Source of the DNA: Gracilaria gracilis
Taxonomy: Eukaryota; Rhodophyta; Florideophyceae; Gracilariales; Gracilariaceae
Assembly (NCBI GenBank): GCA_030374805.1
Contig: JARGSG010000236.1
Location: forward strand, 62,001 to 126,000
Reading direction: 5' to 3'
Length of the DNA stretch: 64,000 nucleotides
This document shows positions 1 to 11,636 of this stretch, one piece after another. Numbering within the stretch: position 1 is the stretch's first letter; each line of letters starts with the position of its first letter. Position numbers and translations under genes: made by a program. Below the pieces are notes generated by a model. It searched no databases. It was given only the letters and a program-made list of their open reading frames with translations, and was not told the origin of the DNA.

Positions 1-1212
1 CCAGGTGTTGATCTTGGGTTCCAGGAAGAGCTGTGTCCATGTTTTAGGTACACTTCACGAAGTCCTTGGCAAAGAGATAGAACTGAATCATATTCTAGCA
101 TCGTTTCCTTCTGATATTTGCAATGTTGAGCAACTAAATTGACAACCAACTCTGAGCTAGATGAAGTTACTTCCAAAGATCGCTTGCATTCATGTCATCT
201 GCAAATGCCAGCAGAAGTCGTTCTGATTTCTGAGTGTTGGCTCTAGTAGCCGTACTGTTTGCGATTTGGCAAAGCTGTTCCACAGGGAGAGGAGCCGTAA
301 ACGGTTTAGAGTTGTTTCTCCTTAACAATCTTTTGCGACCAGGTTTTGGTATTCCAATAAGTTTGGCATACTTCTTTGTCAAAGTTCATTCGGAAAGCGG
401 CGTAGAGGGAGAGTTTTACGTAACAATTCCCAATGTAATGACAAAGACACCAGCCACAATGTTACGAATGAAAAAGTCTAAGATATTGGACTCCAAAACA
501 CTTATCGTTGCTGATCGAGACAGTTCTTCGTCGTTAATTGCTTGGTTCTATTCGGTCGATGACGCCGACTGTTGGACTCGAGAGATGCATCCCACATATT
601 CTGAAAGTGTGCGTTCATTTGTTGAAAGTGAACGTACATCGTAGTCGTTTACAGTGTACGTTTAATGCCAAATGTTTCGAGCACGGATTTTCACTGAGGA
701 AGACGTGTCGCTCCAGAACCATGTCCTTCCCGCGAGCACCATAGCTATCAATTCTACTATTGCCACTGGATCTGCCACCTCCAATTCTGGACCTTCATTG
801 CCAACAGAGAGTCACGCCACCTCGTATAGATCCTTCGCAATCGTAACAAATATTCATTCTTCTTTTTTCTAATCATTTCAAGCCGTACCCACTTCCATCT
901 GTGCCGTATACTACCAATAGATAACGACCATGGGGTGCACAAGCATCTTTTTCTCAACTCGCAGTGTTTCACATGGAAAAGATTAGTACCTTGTCTCTTG
1001 ATTGCTCAACGTGCAGCCCACAATCTCCCCGATTGAAGCGAGGCGTCTTTAGAAACGAACATACAGAACTACACTGGATTTAAAATGGAACGCATTGGGA
1101 CAAGATCAACTACTCAAGGAGGCGGAACTGGGCTGGGCGAAGGTTCATAATCCCTGTTTAGATCAAACTCGAAACCAACTCGGCCGAGAAAACACGGAAG
1201 GAGATCATAGCA

Positions 1213-1707
1213 ATGTGTGCAGCAGCGGTAAAGAGACGCAAAGAGTTGCTTAAAAAGAGCGACGCCAATAGATTTTATCAAGATCACGATCGAATACACT
1301 CTACGTTAATGAAGGAGAGACTGTCGTTTGGCAGTGATCGGAAAGCAAAAGCATTTGGCCGTTGCCCTCGTTTTCTGCACTCAGCTCCTTCCACGAGTAT
1401 CTCAAACTCTCCTCCGAAAGAAGTATCTAAAATTGTTCACAACAGCAAACGAACTAAACAATTAGTTGCTACATCTCGTTACGTTCCAGGCTTGCCGAAA
1501 ACTGTAGAGAGGCTTTTACAAATTTGGAATTATGGTATTCCAGAGCAAAATATAGTCCCGATTCTTCTTTTAAATGATGCAACAGATAGAAGAAAGTTTC
1601 TGGCTGGCTACTATACCAAAATATGGACTCATGGAGGGCAAAAGCATGCGTGCAAAAGATTCCGAACTCTGGTGTACTGCGTAGCCCAGTTTGCACCTTT
1701 GAAATAG
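1213..1707 (+). CDS. Hypothetical basic protein, possibly a transposon remnant
   Basis: This is an ATG-started open frame of 164 residues, rich in Lys and Arg in its first half. The second half (about residues 90-160) contains a segment reading LPKTVERLLQIWNYGIP followed by a basic stretch. It faintly resembles the GCR1_C DNA-binding domain, in which a conserved 'P-T-V-x-x-L-W-x-x-W' helix precedes a lysine/arginine-rich region. That domain occurs in fungal transcription factors and in some tyrosine-recombinase transposons. The resemblance is weak and made by eye. A second plus-strand frame just upstream is also protein-like, so this may be the tail of a longer decayed ORF. No intact partner gene is visible. 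Confidence 0.2.
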   Translation: MCAAAVKRRKELLKKSDANRFYQDHDRIHSTLMKERLSFGSDRKAKAFGRCPRFLHSAPSTSISNSPPKEVSKIVHNSKRTKQLVATSRYVPGLPKTVERLLQIWNYGIPEQNIVPILLLNDATDRRKFLAGYYTKIWTHGGQKHACKRFRTLVYCVAQFAPLK

Positions 1708-3730
1708 AATGTATTCGAATGCAACGAACCCGCTACTTGGACCACTGCTTCGCAAGATTATCATAAGCACTACGACAGCGAAAATACTGCATTAGCTCTC
1801 GCATCTGTTCTAAAGGTTTATTTTTCAAACGAACTTTGATCCAGTAGACGTTTGTGACTTTTGCATATTCATACCGTGATGTAGCTTCAAATAACAATTG
1901 TCTGAAATTATTCTCCTTCATGTGTAACAGCCGTAAACATTGCAAAGAATGATTTACTATCCAAGTAGAGTTAATGGTAAGCGACGACAATTAGTAATGA
2001 GAGTGGCAAATAAGTTGATGATCTACTCGTCCTCAAGGAGTTATGTGTAACACTTGTGGTTGTAACGATGTGAGAACATTCATGTAGCGTATATGGTATG
2101 AAAAGTGCAATTTGTCGTGCTGCTGCATCACTATCATCACAAGTACTACCGTGCACATGAATCTTGGTAACTGAATCACTTGACAAAGAACTGTGGCGTC
2201 CAGGGGCTATTTTTCACCATATTCTACCTTTCCAATCACGATCAAAAGTTTAGAGCTCTCAATGTTCAAAAGAATCTGTTTGCGCATCTTATCACACTCT
2301 TTGATGCCGAACACTTTTGCATTCAATCCATCAACTTCATTAGGTTGAGTATAATGCTCCATTTTGCTGCAGTAGTGCGCCAGAGTGTTTATTGCTCTCT
2401 ATATACAAACGTGCGAAGTATTGAAAGTACAGTAAACTGCAAACAACAATGTGTAGCAAGATATAATTTTTATGGCAGTTTGGTATGGTATGTTTGTTTT
2501 GTAATCTAATAAGAAGGAAATAAACCACTCAAGGTCTTTTTTCTGTGTTGCATTATGAAGTGGTCATAAAAAAGTTATTGAATAGGAGAACTTTATATGT
2601 TTTTTATTGTGATTGTTTTGTTTTTTACATTGCCATTGAAACAAATACAAACGTTTATTAGTGTAGAGATGTGTTAGTAACTGTTTAATCTAGAATTCTA
2701 AAAGAAGAATGTGCGAAAAGAAATCCAAGAACAAGAAAGCTAGAAAAAACAAGGCTGAATGAAAGGACAACATTGCAGTCATTAGAACAGAAGGGTGAGA
2801 TCTGGTATGATGAAATTACCTACGGGTAGCTCTATCTAAGTCTAAGAGCTAGCGTGGGTTAAGTTAAAAGAAAGGAAGAGTGTTTCATATGCCGCGCGGC
2901 GCTTGAGACTTGAGACTGGGCGGAGGGGAGGTGCTTCTGCAATTGGGGGCTGATAAACAGAAATCACAAAGGAAGGCGGAGAACGGCAAGAAACGTGCGG
3001 CAGTTGGGAGAAAAAGGAGCCAACAGCGTGGGACACGTCAGAGATGGAGCAAGTGGGCATGGGTCACATCTGTAAATAATTAAGCCAGCTGCAATTATTT
3101 TTAGAATTGAGCCCTCTCAGTAATGAGAGAGGGTAATATTGCAAAGCATTTAGACGCCTTATAGGTGAAGTGAACGTCTACATTGTGACCCTTCTCTTTG
3201 GTAAGTTGAATGTCTACATTGTGACGCCGCCCTTAACACAGCAGTAATTGTATACTCGTTTATTGAGGAACCTGTCAGGTTGTACTGTTGGTAATAAGTA
3301 TTTTTTAATGTTATTGTTAATAGCCGTTCAGGCTGTGAGCTGGTCACGCGATGTGACGCATGTAAGGCAGTCGTTATGTCAGCTGACAAGCGCAAGGACC
3401 CCTCTGCCTGGGGTTATTGCGGCTAATAATGTAATATTAGAGCCTTTTAATTTTGTGAATCAGGCTTTTGAACTGTGTGACTCCTTACGGAGTCACGCAC
3501 TGGCAAGGGTTCCCGGTTGCTCAAAAGCTATTTGATGAGTACTAAATAAAAAACACCGGCAAATTTTTTGTAGCAGTTTCTAGCAAAATTAAATACTTCT
3601 TATGGCAGTTAATGTAGGGTGAGCGGGTTCCTCGGAATGAGAAGGCTTTTAGGAAGAATGCCCCTTGAGGGCATCTGGTTTGATATATCGAATGAAAACT
3701 ATGTTCCGGGTTTGATGTAGGTCTGTTACA

Positions 3731-3748
3731 GCAGTGAACGTTCACTGC
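3731..3748. repeat. Perfect 18-bp palindrome
   Basis: GCAGTGAACGTTCACTGC is its own reverse complement. It sits in non-coding DNA among several similar GTTCACTGC/GAACGTTA-like words, and the related words TTAACGTTTACTGC and CAGCAGTGAATG follow within 90 bases. It could be a protein-binding site or the relic of an inverted-repeat element. Confidence 0.6.
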
Positions 3749-4165
3749 ACCGGCCAAAAATTAACGTTTACTGCATCATGCGAAAATGAACGTTAATTCT
3801 TGATTACAGCAGTGAATGATAACTGCTGTTGTATCGTGTGCACGTTTTTAGGTTGTACAGGTACAATTCGTTAATAACCTCACCTTACAAGGTATACTAC
3901 AATGCCTTTCAAACTGTCAGTCACACCATGTGTGACTGACTTGCATAGTACTCACAAGTGAGCTCTTTGCTAAGCGTCGCTGTAGTAAAAATTGCTCTCT
4001 AAAAGATCACCCCAAGAAGGGTTATCGCGCGGGTAATAAGATCCTAAGGGGTTTTCTCATGAAACTATTTTGCTTTATTGCGTGCATGCAACTGTCACGT
4101 ATGGCCGCAAATGCAAAAGAATTGGTATGACGCATATTGCGATTTGTGATTTCAGGAAGTTCCAA

Positions 4166-5203
4166 TTATTGGGGTGCCTCTGATACATAAAGCACATCTC
4201 TATTAGCTTCCTTCACGTAAGACAGTATGGGATTCTTCTGAATCATCACTCCCTCTTTTTTGTTGGTGTATATGGCCCAATGCAAAGGGTCATCAATAGC
4301 AAAGAAGAAATTCCGTCCAGCTAGCGAAAGAATGAGATACGAAATCATTGAAAGTATCCAAGTGGCACCCAGAAGATATAAGACAAAGTTCGGCACATCG
4401 GTCGCATCCACGCTCTCCGTCACGAAAGAACAATTTGTTTTTGCACTGCCGAGGAATACACGACGGCTTATTTCATACGGGTCGTTTAAATTTTGTAGGA
4501 ACGCAGAGGCTGCACGATGTGCAAATGTGCCAAGGAATCCTTTCGCGTTGAAAAGCAGTTCAGTCTTGATGTGCGGTAGCTCTTTCTGAATCTTTCCAGA
4601 TATCAAATCATCAGCAAAGCTCTTTCTCATTCGTATTGAGAAGAATATAAAGTTCCTTCGCTGAAAAGCAAAAACACAAGTTTTGTTTGTTACACAACGT
4701 AGTTCGGCTCCAGACATAGGGAGTGTATGATTTTCCGTTAGAATAATGACATTGAGTCGATACGCCGGTTGCAATGAACATCTAATATCTCCATTCACCA
4801 AGCTGACATTTCCAATGCTTTGTATAGTCCAATTCTGTTCTGTCGTTTGACATGCACTCTCAATTATATCTGCCTCACGGAACTGGCCCTGATCTCCAGA
4901 CGTTCTAGTGCCGATATCCATGCTCACACATGGCCCGGATTGGAAGCGATCTTTCACAGCCGGATCAGTGAAAAAAGATACAACCAATTCTAAAGAAAAA
5001 AACAGAGTTACAGAAATTATTGACAACATTAACGATTTAGTGCGGTGACGACAAACACTGATGGATTTGAGTTTGCGAAGCTTCTGAAAATCAAGAATGT
5101 GGTTTGCCTTTTGCAACGCCGCGAGGAAGAGAAATTCGGCCAAGAGAGAGGCGCATGTTATAATCAAACTGACATATTGAGACTTTATCGCTATCAAAGC
5201 CAT
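4166..5203 (-). CDS. Multi-pass membrane protein of unknown function
   Basis: Starting at the first in-frame ATG (5203) this gives 345 residues. Hydrophobic stretches suggest membrane segments near residues 8-30 (SLIITCASLLAEFLFLAALQ), 55-77 (LMLSIISVTLFFSLELVVSF) and 275-300 (FVLYLLGATWILSMISYLIL). Between the second and third lies a roughly 200-residue region with several N-glycosylation sequons (NWT, NVS, NHT, NKT, NCS) and paired cysteines, as expected for an extracytoplasmic loop. The C-terminal tail after the last segment would be cytosolic. The frame stays open upstream of this ATG without another ATG, so an upstream exon is possible. I recognise no family. Confidence 0.6.
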   Translation of the reverse strand: MALIAIKSQYVSLIITCASLLAEFLFLAALQKANHILDFQKLRKLKSISVCRHRTKSLMLSIISVTLFFSLELVVSFFTDPAVKDRFQSGPCVSMDIGTRTSGDQGQFREADIIESACQTTEQNWTIQSIGNVSLVNGDIRCSLQPAYRLNVIILTENHTLPMSGAELRCVTNKTCVFAFQRRNFIFFSIRMRKSFADDLISGKIQKELPHIKTELLFNAKGFLGTFAHRAASAFLQNLNDPYEISRRVFLGSAKTNCSFVTESVDATDVPNFVLYLLGATWILSMISYLILSLAGRNFFFAIDDPLHWAIYTNKKEGVMIQKNPILSYVKEANRDVLYVSEAPQ

Positions 5204-6492
5204 TTCGAACGAAGCAACTGGGGACAAGCAGCGCCGTACAGATGAGCTCGGTTGCGCACCAGATTCTCGTACAGGCGTTAAATGGACGACGGGACAATCA
5301 TCTCGTCTGAAACGAGAGCAAACTACACGAATATATGTATTGGGTAATGTCCAGGACTTTGAAGTAGAATCGTTGCTGAAATGACATTCTATCAATAGAA
5401 TATGAATACAGAAGATAGATTACCTCTAGAATAGAGAGAACCTTTTACGTTTATGAATGACTGCTGCCGAATCCTACACATTCTTTGCTGACAAACACGC
5501 AAAACTTCATCAGCACAAAACATCCCGCTCATTGCCTCCAATCTTGTTGGCACCGCTTGTTCCACACAAGCAACAGTTTTCCATATTTGCCCTCAGAAAA
5601 CAGCAATATGTTTGCTTCTTGAGCCTTGGATCGCTGATGCTCGCAAAGCATGTTAGATAGGATTACTGCGCAAAATATGTACTCGACCTATCCTAGATAA
5701 GTGCACGTCAAAATCTGATCGAGTCGGTATATTTGGAAATGCCTTTCGTTCCCAGGTTCTTGATGAAGATAGGAACTCAGGCTTAGCTCGACCTAGGGCA
5801 CTGTGTTTGACTGTTTTCTTAGTTGTAATCACAACAAAGACATGCTTTGGTGTCATTCTGAGCAAAACGTGTTATCTGTTAGCTTTCGATAATATCGTGT
5901 CTCACGTCGGTCTGGTGGCATTTGCGGCAAATATTCTCTACTATTCTACATACTGTTTCCACGCAGTCCTAGAGCAGTATATCTTGTCAATTGAATAGGA
6001 TTTGAAGTGAGTTCTAACTTACTTGTAGGCGTCTCCTGAGAGACATCACAGTTGTCGAAAACGTTCTCTCTTTTCACGAACGTGTGGCATTACTCTCATT
6101 GCTCTTATTATAATGACGGCGTAAACAGAGAAAAGAGCATGTCCTTAGGGTAAAACTTAAACTTTACGGATGCCCAAGCTCAATTTCTGCTAGCGCAAAG
6201 GCTTGTTGAGAACCTGAACAACCTATGACACTTGAGTGCTGTATGCTGTATAGCTTCATACTATGAAGTTCATAGCAAGCCCCTTGCTTTCATCTGTACG
6301 GTACTGTAGCAAACGTTAAGATTGGTCACAAGTCCAGAGTAAGGTTAGGATATCTGGCCATCACAACATGTTGTGGCCTTTATAAATACCATGAATCATT
6401 GTTGAAGCGACAAATTCATCTGACGTACATCTCACCAAAGCCAATTGGCTAATGGTTGTGTTCGCCAAAAGAAGAACAGGACAACTGCAGTG
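5204..6492. other. Intergenic DNA, no gene seen
   Basis: This separates the membrane-protein gene, transcribed leftward, from the small secreted-protein gene, transcribed rightward, so it should hold both promoters. The only long frames are short and have no recognisable features. An imperfect inverted repeat (TAGATAGGAT and ATCCTAGAT) lies near 5653-5698. Confidence 0.5.
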
Positions 6493-6500
6493 TATATAAA
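6493..6500 (+). promoter_or_regulatory. TATA box of the secreted-protein gene
   Basis: TATATAAA lies 76 bases upstream of the ATG at 6576. It is followed by a short 5' leader rich in CA and CAACA. Spacing and sequence fit a classical core promoter, and none of the other genes here shows so clear a TATA box. Confidence 0.65.
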
Positions 6501-6575
6501 CATTCTATAAAGCTAAGCTGAACAGCCTCAAGATCATCGCCACACGCACAACACCAACTTGATCTCGTTCAAATC

Positions 6576-7130
6576 ATGTTCCTTCTTTTCCTCCTCGCCG
6601 TGCTCTGCTTCTCTTCTTTTACTCTGGTTTCTTCAGAAATTCCACGTTATTCTAAACTAGTTTTTTGCGACTATAAGTTCTTGAACAAGTGCTACACGCA
6701 ACACAGAGATGTTATTCATTTCCCAGACATTAACCAGCAGGTCACAACGTTGTTGCATGTGGTACCGACTGATGAAATTGACATAACTCTAAACGCACTG
6801 AAGCTCTACGGAAAGCAGGTCCCTTTCAAGATTGTGCAAAAGTTCGAGACGAGCAATAGTTTGTTGTCTTTTTCCTCTGTTTATAAGAACCCTGATCACC
6901 GTCCAGGAAGCACGGCTCCTTTCGTTGTACCATCTGCAAATACCATCGGTATCAACGATTATTACTACCGATACCTGCGTTGGAAATTATCATCATATTA
7001 TACATGTTGGGTCTACTCAAATGAGCTTGGGTATACATCTCTGATTTACAACACTACTGTAGCAGAAGGGCGATATGCACTTTCGACTGTTACCGGAAAC
7101 ATCCACCAGGTTTGCGAATCAAAGTACTAA
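6576..7130 (+). CDS. Small secreted protein, function unknown
   Basis: This is a 184-residue, single-exon gene. The first 20 residues (MFLLFLLAVLCFSSFTLVSS) form a textbook signal peptide, with likely cleavage just before Glu-21. The mature part of about 164 residues is rich in Tyr, Ser and Thr, with four cysteines (CDYKFLNKCY near the mature N-terminus, one in the C-terminal third, one four residues from the end). That suggests a compact disulfide-bonded extracellular or wall protein. A TATA box 76 bases upstream and an AATAAA 120 bases downstream frame a complete transcription unit. There are no repeats or anchoring tail. I do not recognise the family. Confidence 0.75.
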   Translation: MFLLFLLAVLCFSSFTLVSSEIPRYSKLVFCDYKFLNKCYTQHRDVIHFPDINQQVTTLLHVVPTDEIDITLNALKLYGKQVPFKIVQKFETSNSLLSFSSVYKNPDHRPGSTAPFVVPSANTIGINDYYYRYLRWKLSSYYTCWVYSNELGYTSLIYNTTVAEGRYALSTVTGNIHQVCESKY

Positions 7131-7251
7131 TGCGTTCAGGCGATTGACATTTGTGATGATTCTTATGCGACACCATGAGCAATGAGTGAGTCGCACAAGC
7201 TTTAGTAAACACACAAGCCAGACATATCTACATGAGAGACGTGATGATTCA

Positions 7252-7257
7252 AATAAA
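7252..7257 (+). terminator. Poly(A) signal of the secreted-protein gene
   Basis: AATAAA lies 122 bases after the stop codon of the upstream plus-strand gene. It gives a likely 3' UTR of about 140-150 bases. Confidence 0.55.
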
Positions 7258-7642
7258 GAAAAGAACTGTGCCGAGTTAAATCTTTGACAACTTACCACTC
7301 GAGGAGACGCCAGTTACTGAAACTGTGCTTTTGAAGAACGAATGGAGTAGTATGATTTTTTCAACCCGGCCTAGTTCGCGTCCGTATACCCCACGGGAGC
7401 TCCACACCTTCTCGCGCCATCTCCATGGCCTATGTGCATGAATTCGGCGCAATGGAAAGAGAGAGAGAGAGAGGGTTTGTACATATGTGAGATGTACGGA
7501 CAAGCAGAAACAGATCGGGCATGTCTGTGTTTAGGGATGCGAGATATTGGCAATTGCACAGATTAGCTTTTTTATTTATCTTGAGTGTCGCCTAGCAATT
7601 CAATAAAACTTTGTTTCCTTCGGTTTGACGTCGATGATATGC

Positions 7643-7787
7643 TCAGTACCACCGCTTGCGTCCGCGGCCTGACGTGATCGGAAGATACATGCCGTGACCA
7701 ATGCAGCCGATGACGAAGAGAAGGTTCACATGAATCCAGTTCTGGTTCTCTCCTCCCTCCATTTCCAAAAAGGCAAATCGACGCACT
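7643..7787 (-). CDS. Possible last exon of a small membrane protein gene
   Basis: On the minus strand a frame preceded by an intron-like 3' border (TACTGAC branch motif, then ACACAG) encodes about 47 residues and ends in TGA. It contains NWIHVNLLFVIGCIGHGMYL, a plausible single membrane helix, followed by a basic tail ending RGRKRWY. Introns in this window are short and have this kind of branch site, so the acceptor is credible. The upstream exon or exons (between about 7880 and 8900) could not be placed. A 3' exon with a basic stop-transfer tail would suit an organelle membrane subunit, but I do not recognise the family. Confidence 0.3.
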
Positions 7788-9104
7788 CTGTGTCGTCAGT
7801 ATTCACGTTCAATCCAGTCTTTCCTTCAGCTATGCAGCGATTTATGCCATAAACTGAGAAAGTCGAGTTTTTCTGCGATGAAAATCAATGTGATCATGTT
7901 TCGGATCTTATTCAGGGGAGCAATGGCAAGTGATGACAATACTGAAGCCGATTGCTAAGCCTTCAAATAACAAGCCTCTTTACCCACAACAGCAATACCG
8001 TTCTCTGTAAAAAAACTGGAGACGGGTGGGAGGAGAAACGCATATCAGTACATGCCCGTCCGAGCGAATGTGCTGAGGCTAGGAAGTTGGGATGAGTCTG
8101 TCTGGACTGGAAGCGATGAAATGTAGAGGCGGCGTTAGGCTCGGACGATTGCGGTACAGGCTAGACATCGACGCAGCTTGGGCTCAGAATACGTGCATTA
8201 CGCCTTGTACGCGCCAGATGCCAGTGAGATTCCTGCGACTTTGATTAACGATGACGCGCTGGTGACGGAGAGGCGGGGCACTGGGCACCAGAGAGCTCAT
8301 AAGGAATCGAGTGGTAAAGGTTGACAATGTGAGACTAGTAGAACACGCCTAGCGGCTGCGAGACGGTTATAGCGCAGGCGGCATGTTGAGCGCCAAAGCT
8401 CCAGCGGGCAGCGAGCTCACCTCGAACGGCGAATCTCCCACGAAGGCACTCTCCTTTTAAACTAAACGTGACCGGGGTGCCCCTTTCCTCCACTACAAAG
8501 TCACCGCTGTGTGAAAGAAGCTCGACTGAAAGGACTCATATCCACTTCAGCGGACTCATATATCCAAGGGCACACTTGCATGCGGCTGCAGCAAGTTCTG
8601 GTGAGGTTTGCTGCGTTCGACCGCAAAGATCAGTTTCTGCCTTGTGAGTATCTCAGCGACGCATTTGCCACGACTGGTGGCCCACGAGATTGGCCGGCAA
8701 CAGAGGCGGCAGGCAGAGCTCTTCTAATTCGGAAATTAGATTTTTTTCTAATCGATGGGGCTTCGGTAACTTACGTAATGCTTTCTTGCGATGCTGGAAG
8801 ATAGGCAGGCCAGCATGCGAGCTATAGCTGGGAGTGGTGGGAGGGGAAAAAGCAAGAAGCACGTGGAGATATGAGACCAAGAGCGCGGCGCCAATCTGAA
8901 GCACGGCTTTTCGGAGTCGACTAACCCGCCGAAGGCGAAGACGCCGAGTTTAGCGCCCTCACCCGCAAATAATCATTTTCCAAGTGCCTTAAAATCCCAA
9001 TCCTCACTGAGAACTATCGGTTGGTGTCTAAGTTATTTTTCGTCAACCGGCCACTCACCGTTGCATCCTGATCCCCAATTACAGAAACTCACGTTTGATT
9101 ACCA
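7788..9104. other. No confident gene
   Basis: A short minus-strand frame starting near 8904 begins with a hydrophobic, signal-like run (MLQIGAALLVSYLHVLLAFS). It may be a first exon belonging to the exon at 7643-7787, but no consistent splicing was found. The rest shows no coding pattern. Confidence 0.3.
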
Positions 9105-10035
9105 ATGGCAGGAACAATGTCCGATGGCGCTTTAACAAGGTCATCAGTTAAGGCCCTTGTAGAGAAGGCGAGCGTCAAAGAAGGTGGAGCACACCTGTTT
9201 GAACTAGAGCGTGACAAGCTTCTGAGAATAACCTTGAATGCTCAAACCGCCAAGTTCGCATGGATCAAGGCCGGTACCATGGTACAGTGCTCCAGCAGAA
9301 TAGTTACTCTCAATCTGAAAGCTGCCATCCGTGCGGCCAGAATACTAAAGCAGTCACTCTTGTTTCTCAGGTAGTCCAAACTGGCACGCTAAAGTTTACC
9401 ATACAGGGCGCTCGCGAGCGAGGTTTTGCAAAGGTCATGAAAAATGCGTTCACAGGGGAAGGTATAATGCTCGTTAAATGTGAACGGCTTAGAACTGCGT
9501 ACTGTGCTGATAATGAAAAGCTAGTTACTGCGAAATTTCGCTTACTGATCAAACTATTTATCTCAATGGTAATGATGTGCTGCCGTTTTTGGCCTCTCTT
9601 ACGTACGATATCAAGTTCATGAAGGGTGCCGGAACGGCGTCTGGTGGTCTTTTCAATGTGAAAGTACGCAATTGCAATCTCTTTCGTCATTTGCATCTGC
9701 AAATTATATGCTAACTGTACTTCATTGTTGGGTGTAATATTCAAGTACAGGTCTCCGGCTCTGGAGTGGTCGCTTTTACAAGCCATGGTTCCGTGGTCGT
9801 TTTTCAGGCAATGCCGAAGAAGCCAGTTTATACTGATTCAATCGCCACGGTGGCATGGACTCACCCTCCAACTTTAAAGGTAACCAATTTGGAAACAAGA
9901 ACATCACTTGGCCTTTCCTTTCACTTTACTGACTGCTTTTGAATTATAAAGACCGATATAAGCACCAGGTTTTACATGGGAAGAGGATCTGGAGAGGAAT
10001 TCCAATTTGACACGAAGATAGCAGGGTTTATCTGA
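9105..10035 (+). pseudogene. AIM24-family protein gene with introns and one frameshift
   Basis: Four segments of an AIM24 (DUF124, TIGR00266-type) protein lie in order. Exon 1 is 9105-9281 (FELERDKLLRITLNAQ, then WIKAGTM). Exon 2 is 9371-9663, read in two frames (TLKFTIQGARERGFAKVMKN, FTGEGIMLVKCE, later IYLNGNDVL, YDIKFMKGAGTASGGLFNVK). Exon 3 is 9751-9879 (VSGSGVVAFTSHG, KPVYTDSIATVAWTHPP). Exon 4 is 9952-10035 (GRGSGEEFQF). Introns at 9282-9370, 9664-9750 and 9880-9951 are 72-89 bases with GT-AG ends and CTAAC or CTGAC branch motifs. A one-base loss near 9530 shifts exon 2, so this copy is probably dead unless it is a sequencing error. AIM24 proteins are beta-rich and associated with the inner mitochondrial membrane in yeast. 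The last codons coincide with a block repeated at 20 kb. Confidence 0.75.
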
Positions 10036-10325
10036 CTTTACTAAAACTCAACAACGTCATTGAATCTGTAACGGTGTTACGTTTTTCCCTGCATTCTCTC
10101 TGGGAAATGGAAATTGAGCAGGAATAGGACCAATAGTGGGCATCCAGGAACAGCTGGCTAATTCTTTTGAAATAGTAGAGGGCAAGTACATATACGAACC
10201 CGAATTCACGCTTGTTATGAACGGGGCTCAAGAAAGCAAGAGTTTCGAATAATCGCATCGATGAAGAGATAAGTCACGTTCAAGATATGTGTACCTTGGC
10301 GTTTGTTTACGAGGAATGTAGAAGA
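10009..10325 (+). repeat. 0.3-kb duplicated block, copy A
   Basis: From the TTGACACGAAGATAGCAGGG motif onward, about 260 bases are almost identical to 20159-20416. Similarity then fades over a further 50-60 bases. Copy A begins inside the last exon of the AIM24-like gene and supplies its final codons (DTKIAGFI, stop). The two copies lie exactly 10150 bases apart and in the same orientation. Confidence 0.9.
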
Positions 10326-11636
10326 AGAACTAAGGAAGGTGCGGCTGTCCCCGGAGAGGCCTGCAGTTTTGTGAAGTAGCATTTGAGAGAGGGGGAATTG
10401 TCGGCGCTATGCGCAATTTCTACTATTCTTCTGGAAGATGGCGCATAAGGGAGAACGTGTTGACCTACTGGGAGTCTTGGTAGGTGGTATCGCTGGTCTA
10501 TGAATGGAGTGGAAATCAACTTGTGAAAGAAATGTAAAGGAATAAATGGAGAGAGAGTTGTAGGAAGGCGATATATTTGTCCAAATGGAGAATGCATTTA
10601 TTGAGCGAATATATGCTTTCCTAACAAGTGATTCCCGTTTCCATCATCAAGACAGCAAGCATTTGAAGCCCCCAACTTCTTTTTGCTCACCGATCTTTAC
10701 TTTGCTTTCTCCTCTTTCTCATATCTTCTTCCTTCCTCCGTTCCTCTTTCCATTCTATCCGAGAATGAAAATATAGAGCGTGCACGAATGGATTATGATC
10801 ATGTACGTGTAGCGGCCTAAAACCTGATCGCTCCATACAGATCGCCAGTCAATCACACCAGCGCTAAGGCGAAGATGGACTGCGAAGCTATACTGCTTGA
10901 GGGTCGTGACGCTATAACGTGCGTGAAATCCAGCGAAATGGACGAAAGATCCGGCATCTTACACACGCACGGGAGTACTTCGTCATAAGTTACGACTCGT
11001 AACGCCGCGGAGATCAGTATTAAAACACTATTCTGCGCCACCAACATGTAGAACACTCCCTTTTTTCCGGTGTATAGAGCTGGTTTAATCACACAAGATG
11101 CGTCAGTGAGATAATTACCGGTCGCCCTTCTCCTCAAATAAGCGGACTTTTGTTCTACAAGAGTTGATGACTTGGAGTCAAAGAGTCGAAAGCATTCTTA
11201 TGGTAAACACTACCTTCCTTCCCTTCGAGAAAAGCGCAACCAAGAAGAATGTATGAAAGGTGTGCTTCGTCTGACCTGTATTGGTGTAACATTAGCTACG
11301 CAAGATATGCTTCTCTAGAACGCAGTGAACAGATATTCTTTGTACAATATGGCAGAACGTAGCGTAAACGACGAAATCTTCTGATAGCGGTAGCCCTGAG
11401 CATTCCACAAAGAGACGTGAGCAACGGCGCACGGGATGAAGGCGGAACATCCCGTGATCAAAACGGAAGCGCCTTCATTGATGGCTTGCCGACGCACGAT
11501 ATGGCGGAGCTTTTGCACGATGCTCTGACTCGCAGTATCTCTAAGGAAACAGTCTAACATATTGCAGCCGTCTATTTACGTACAGAAATGGAAAAATCCT
11601 TATTACAAATGGCAGTGAAGATCGCAGGGTTTATCT
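10326..11636. other. Unassigned DNA with short minus-strand frames
   Basis: Two minus-strand frames (about 10853-11137 and 11315-11560) have protein-like composition but no recognised motif. They are not connected by obvious splice sites. A partial match to the duplicated block (GAAGATCGCAGGGTTTATCT) occurs near 11617-11636. Confidence 0.3.

Larger units (their letters stand above)
1..4165. other. Gene-poor stretch with coding-like remnants
   Basis: No gene can be assigned with confidence. Several short open frames on both strands have protein-like composition. One is a minus-strand frame around 2205-2362 that reads as a charged helical segment. None belongs to a family I recognise, and neighbouring frames are interrupted. 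The stretch is AT-rich compared with the gene islands. It is probably decayed host genes or transposon debris. Confidence 0.4.
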
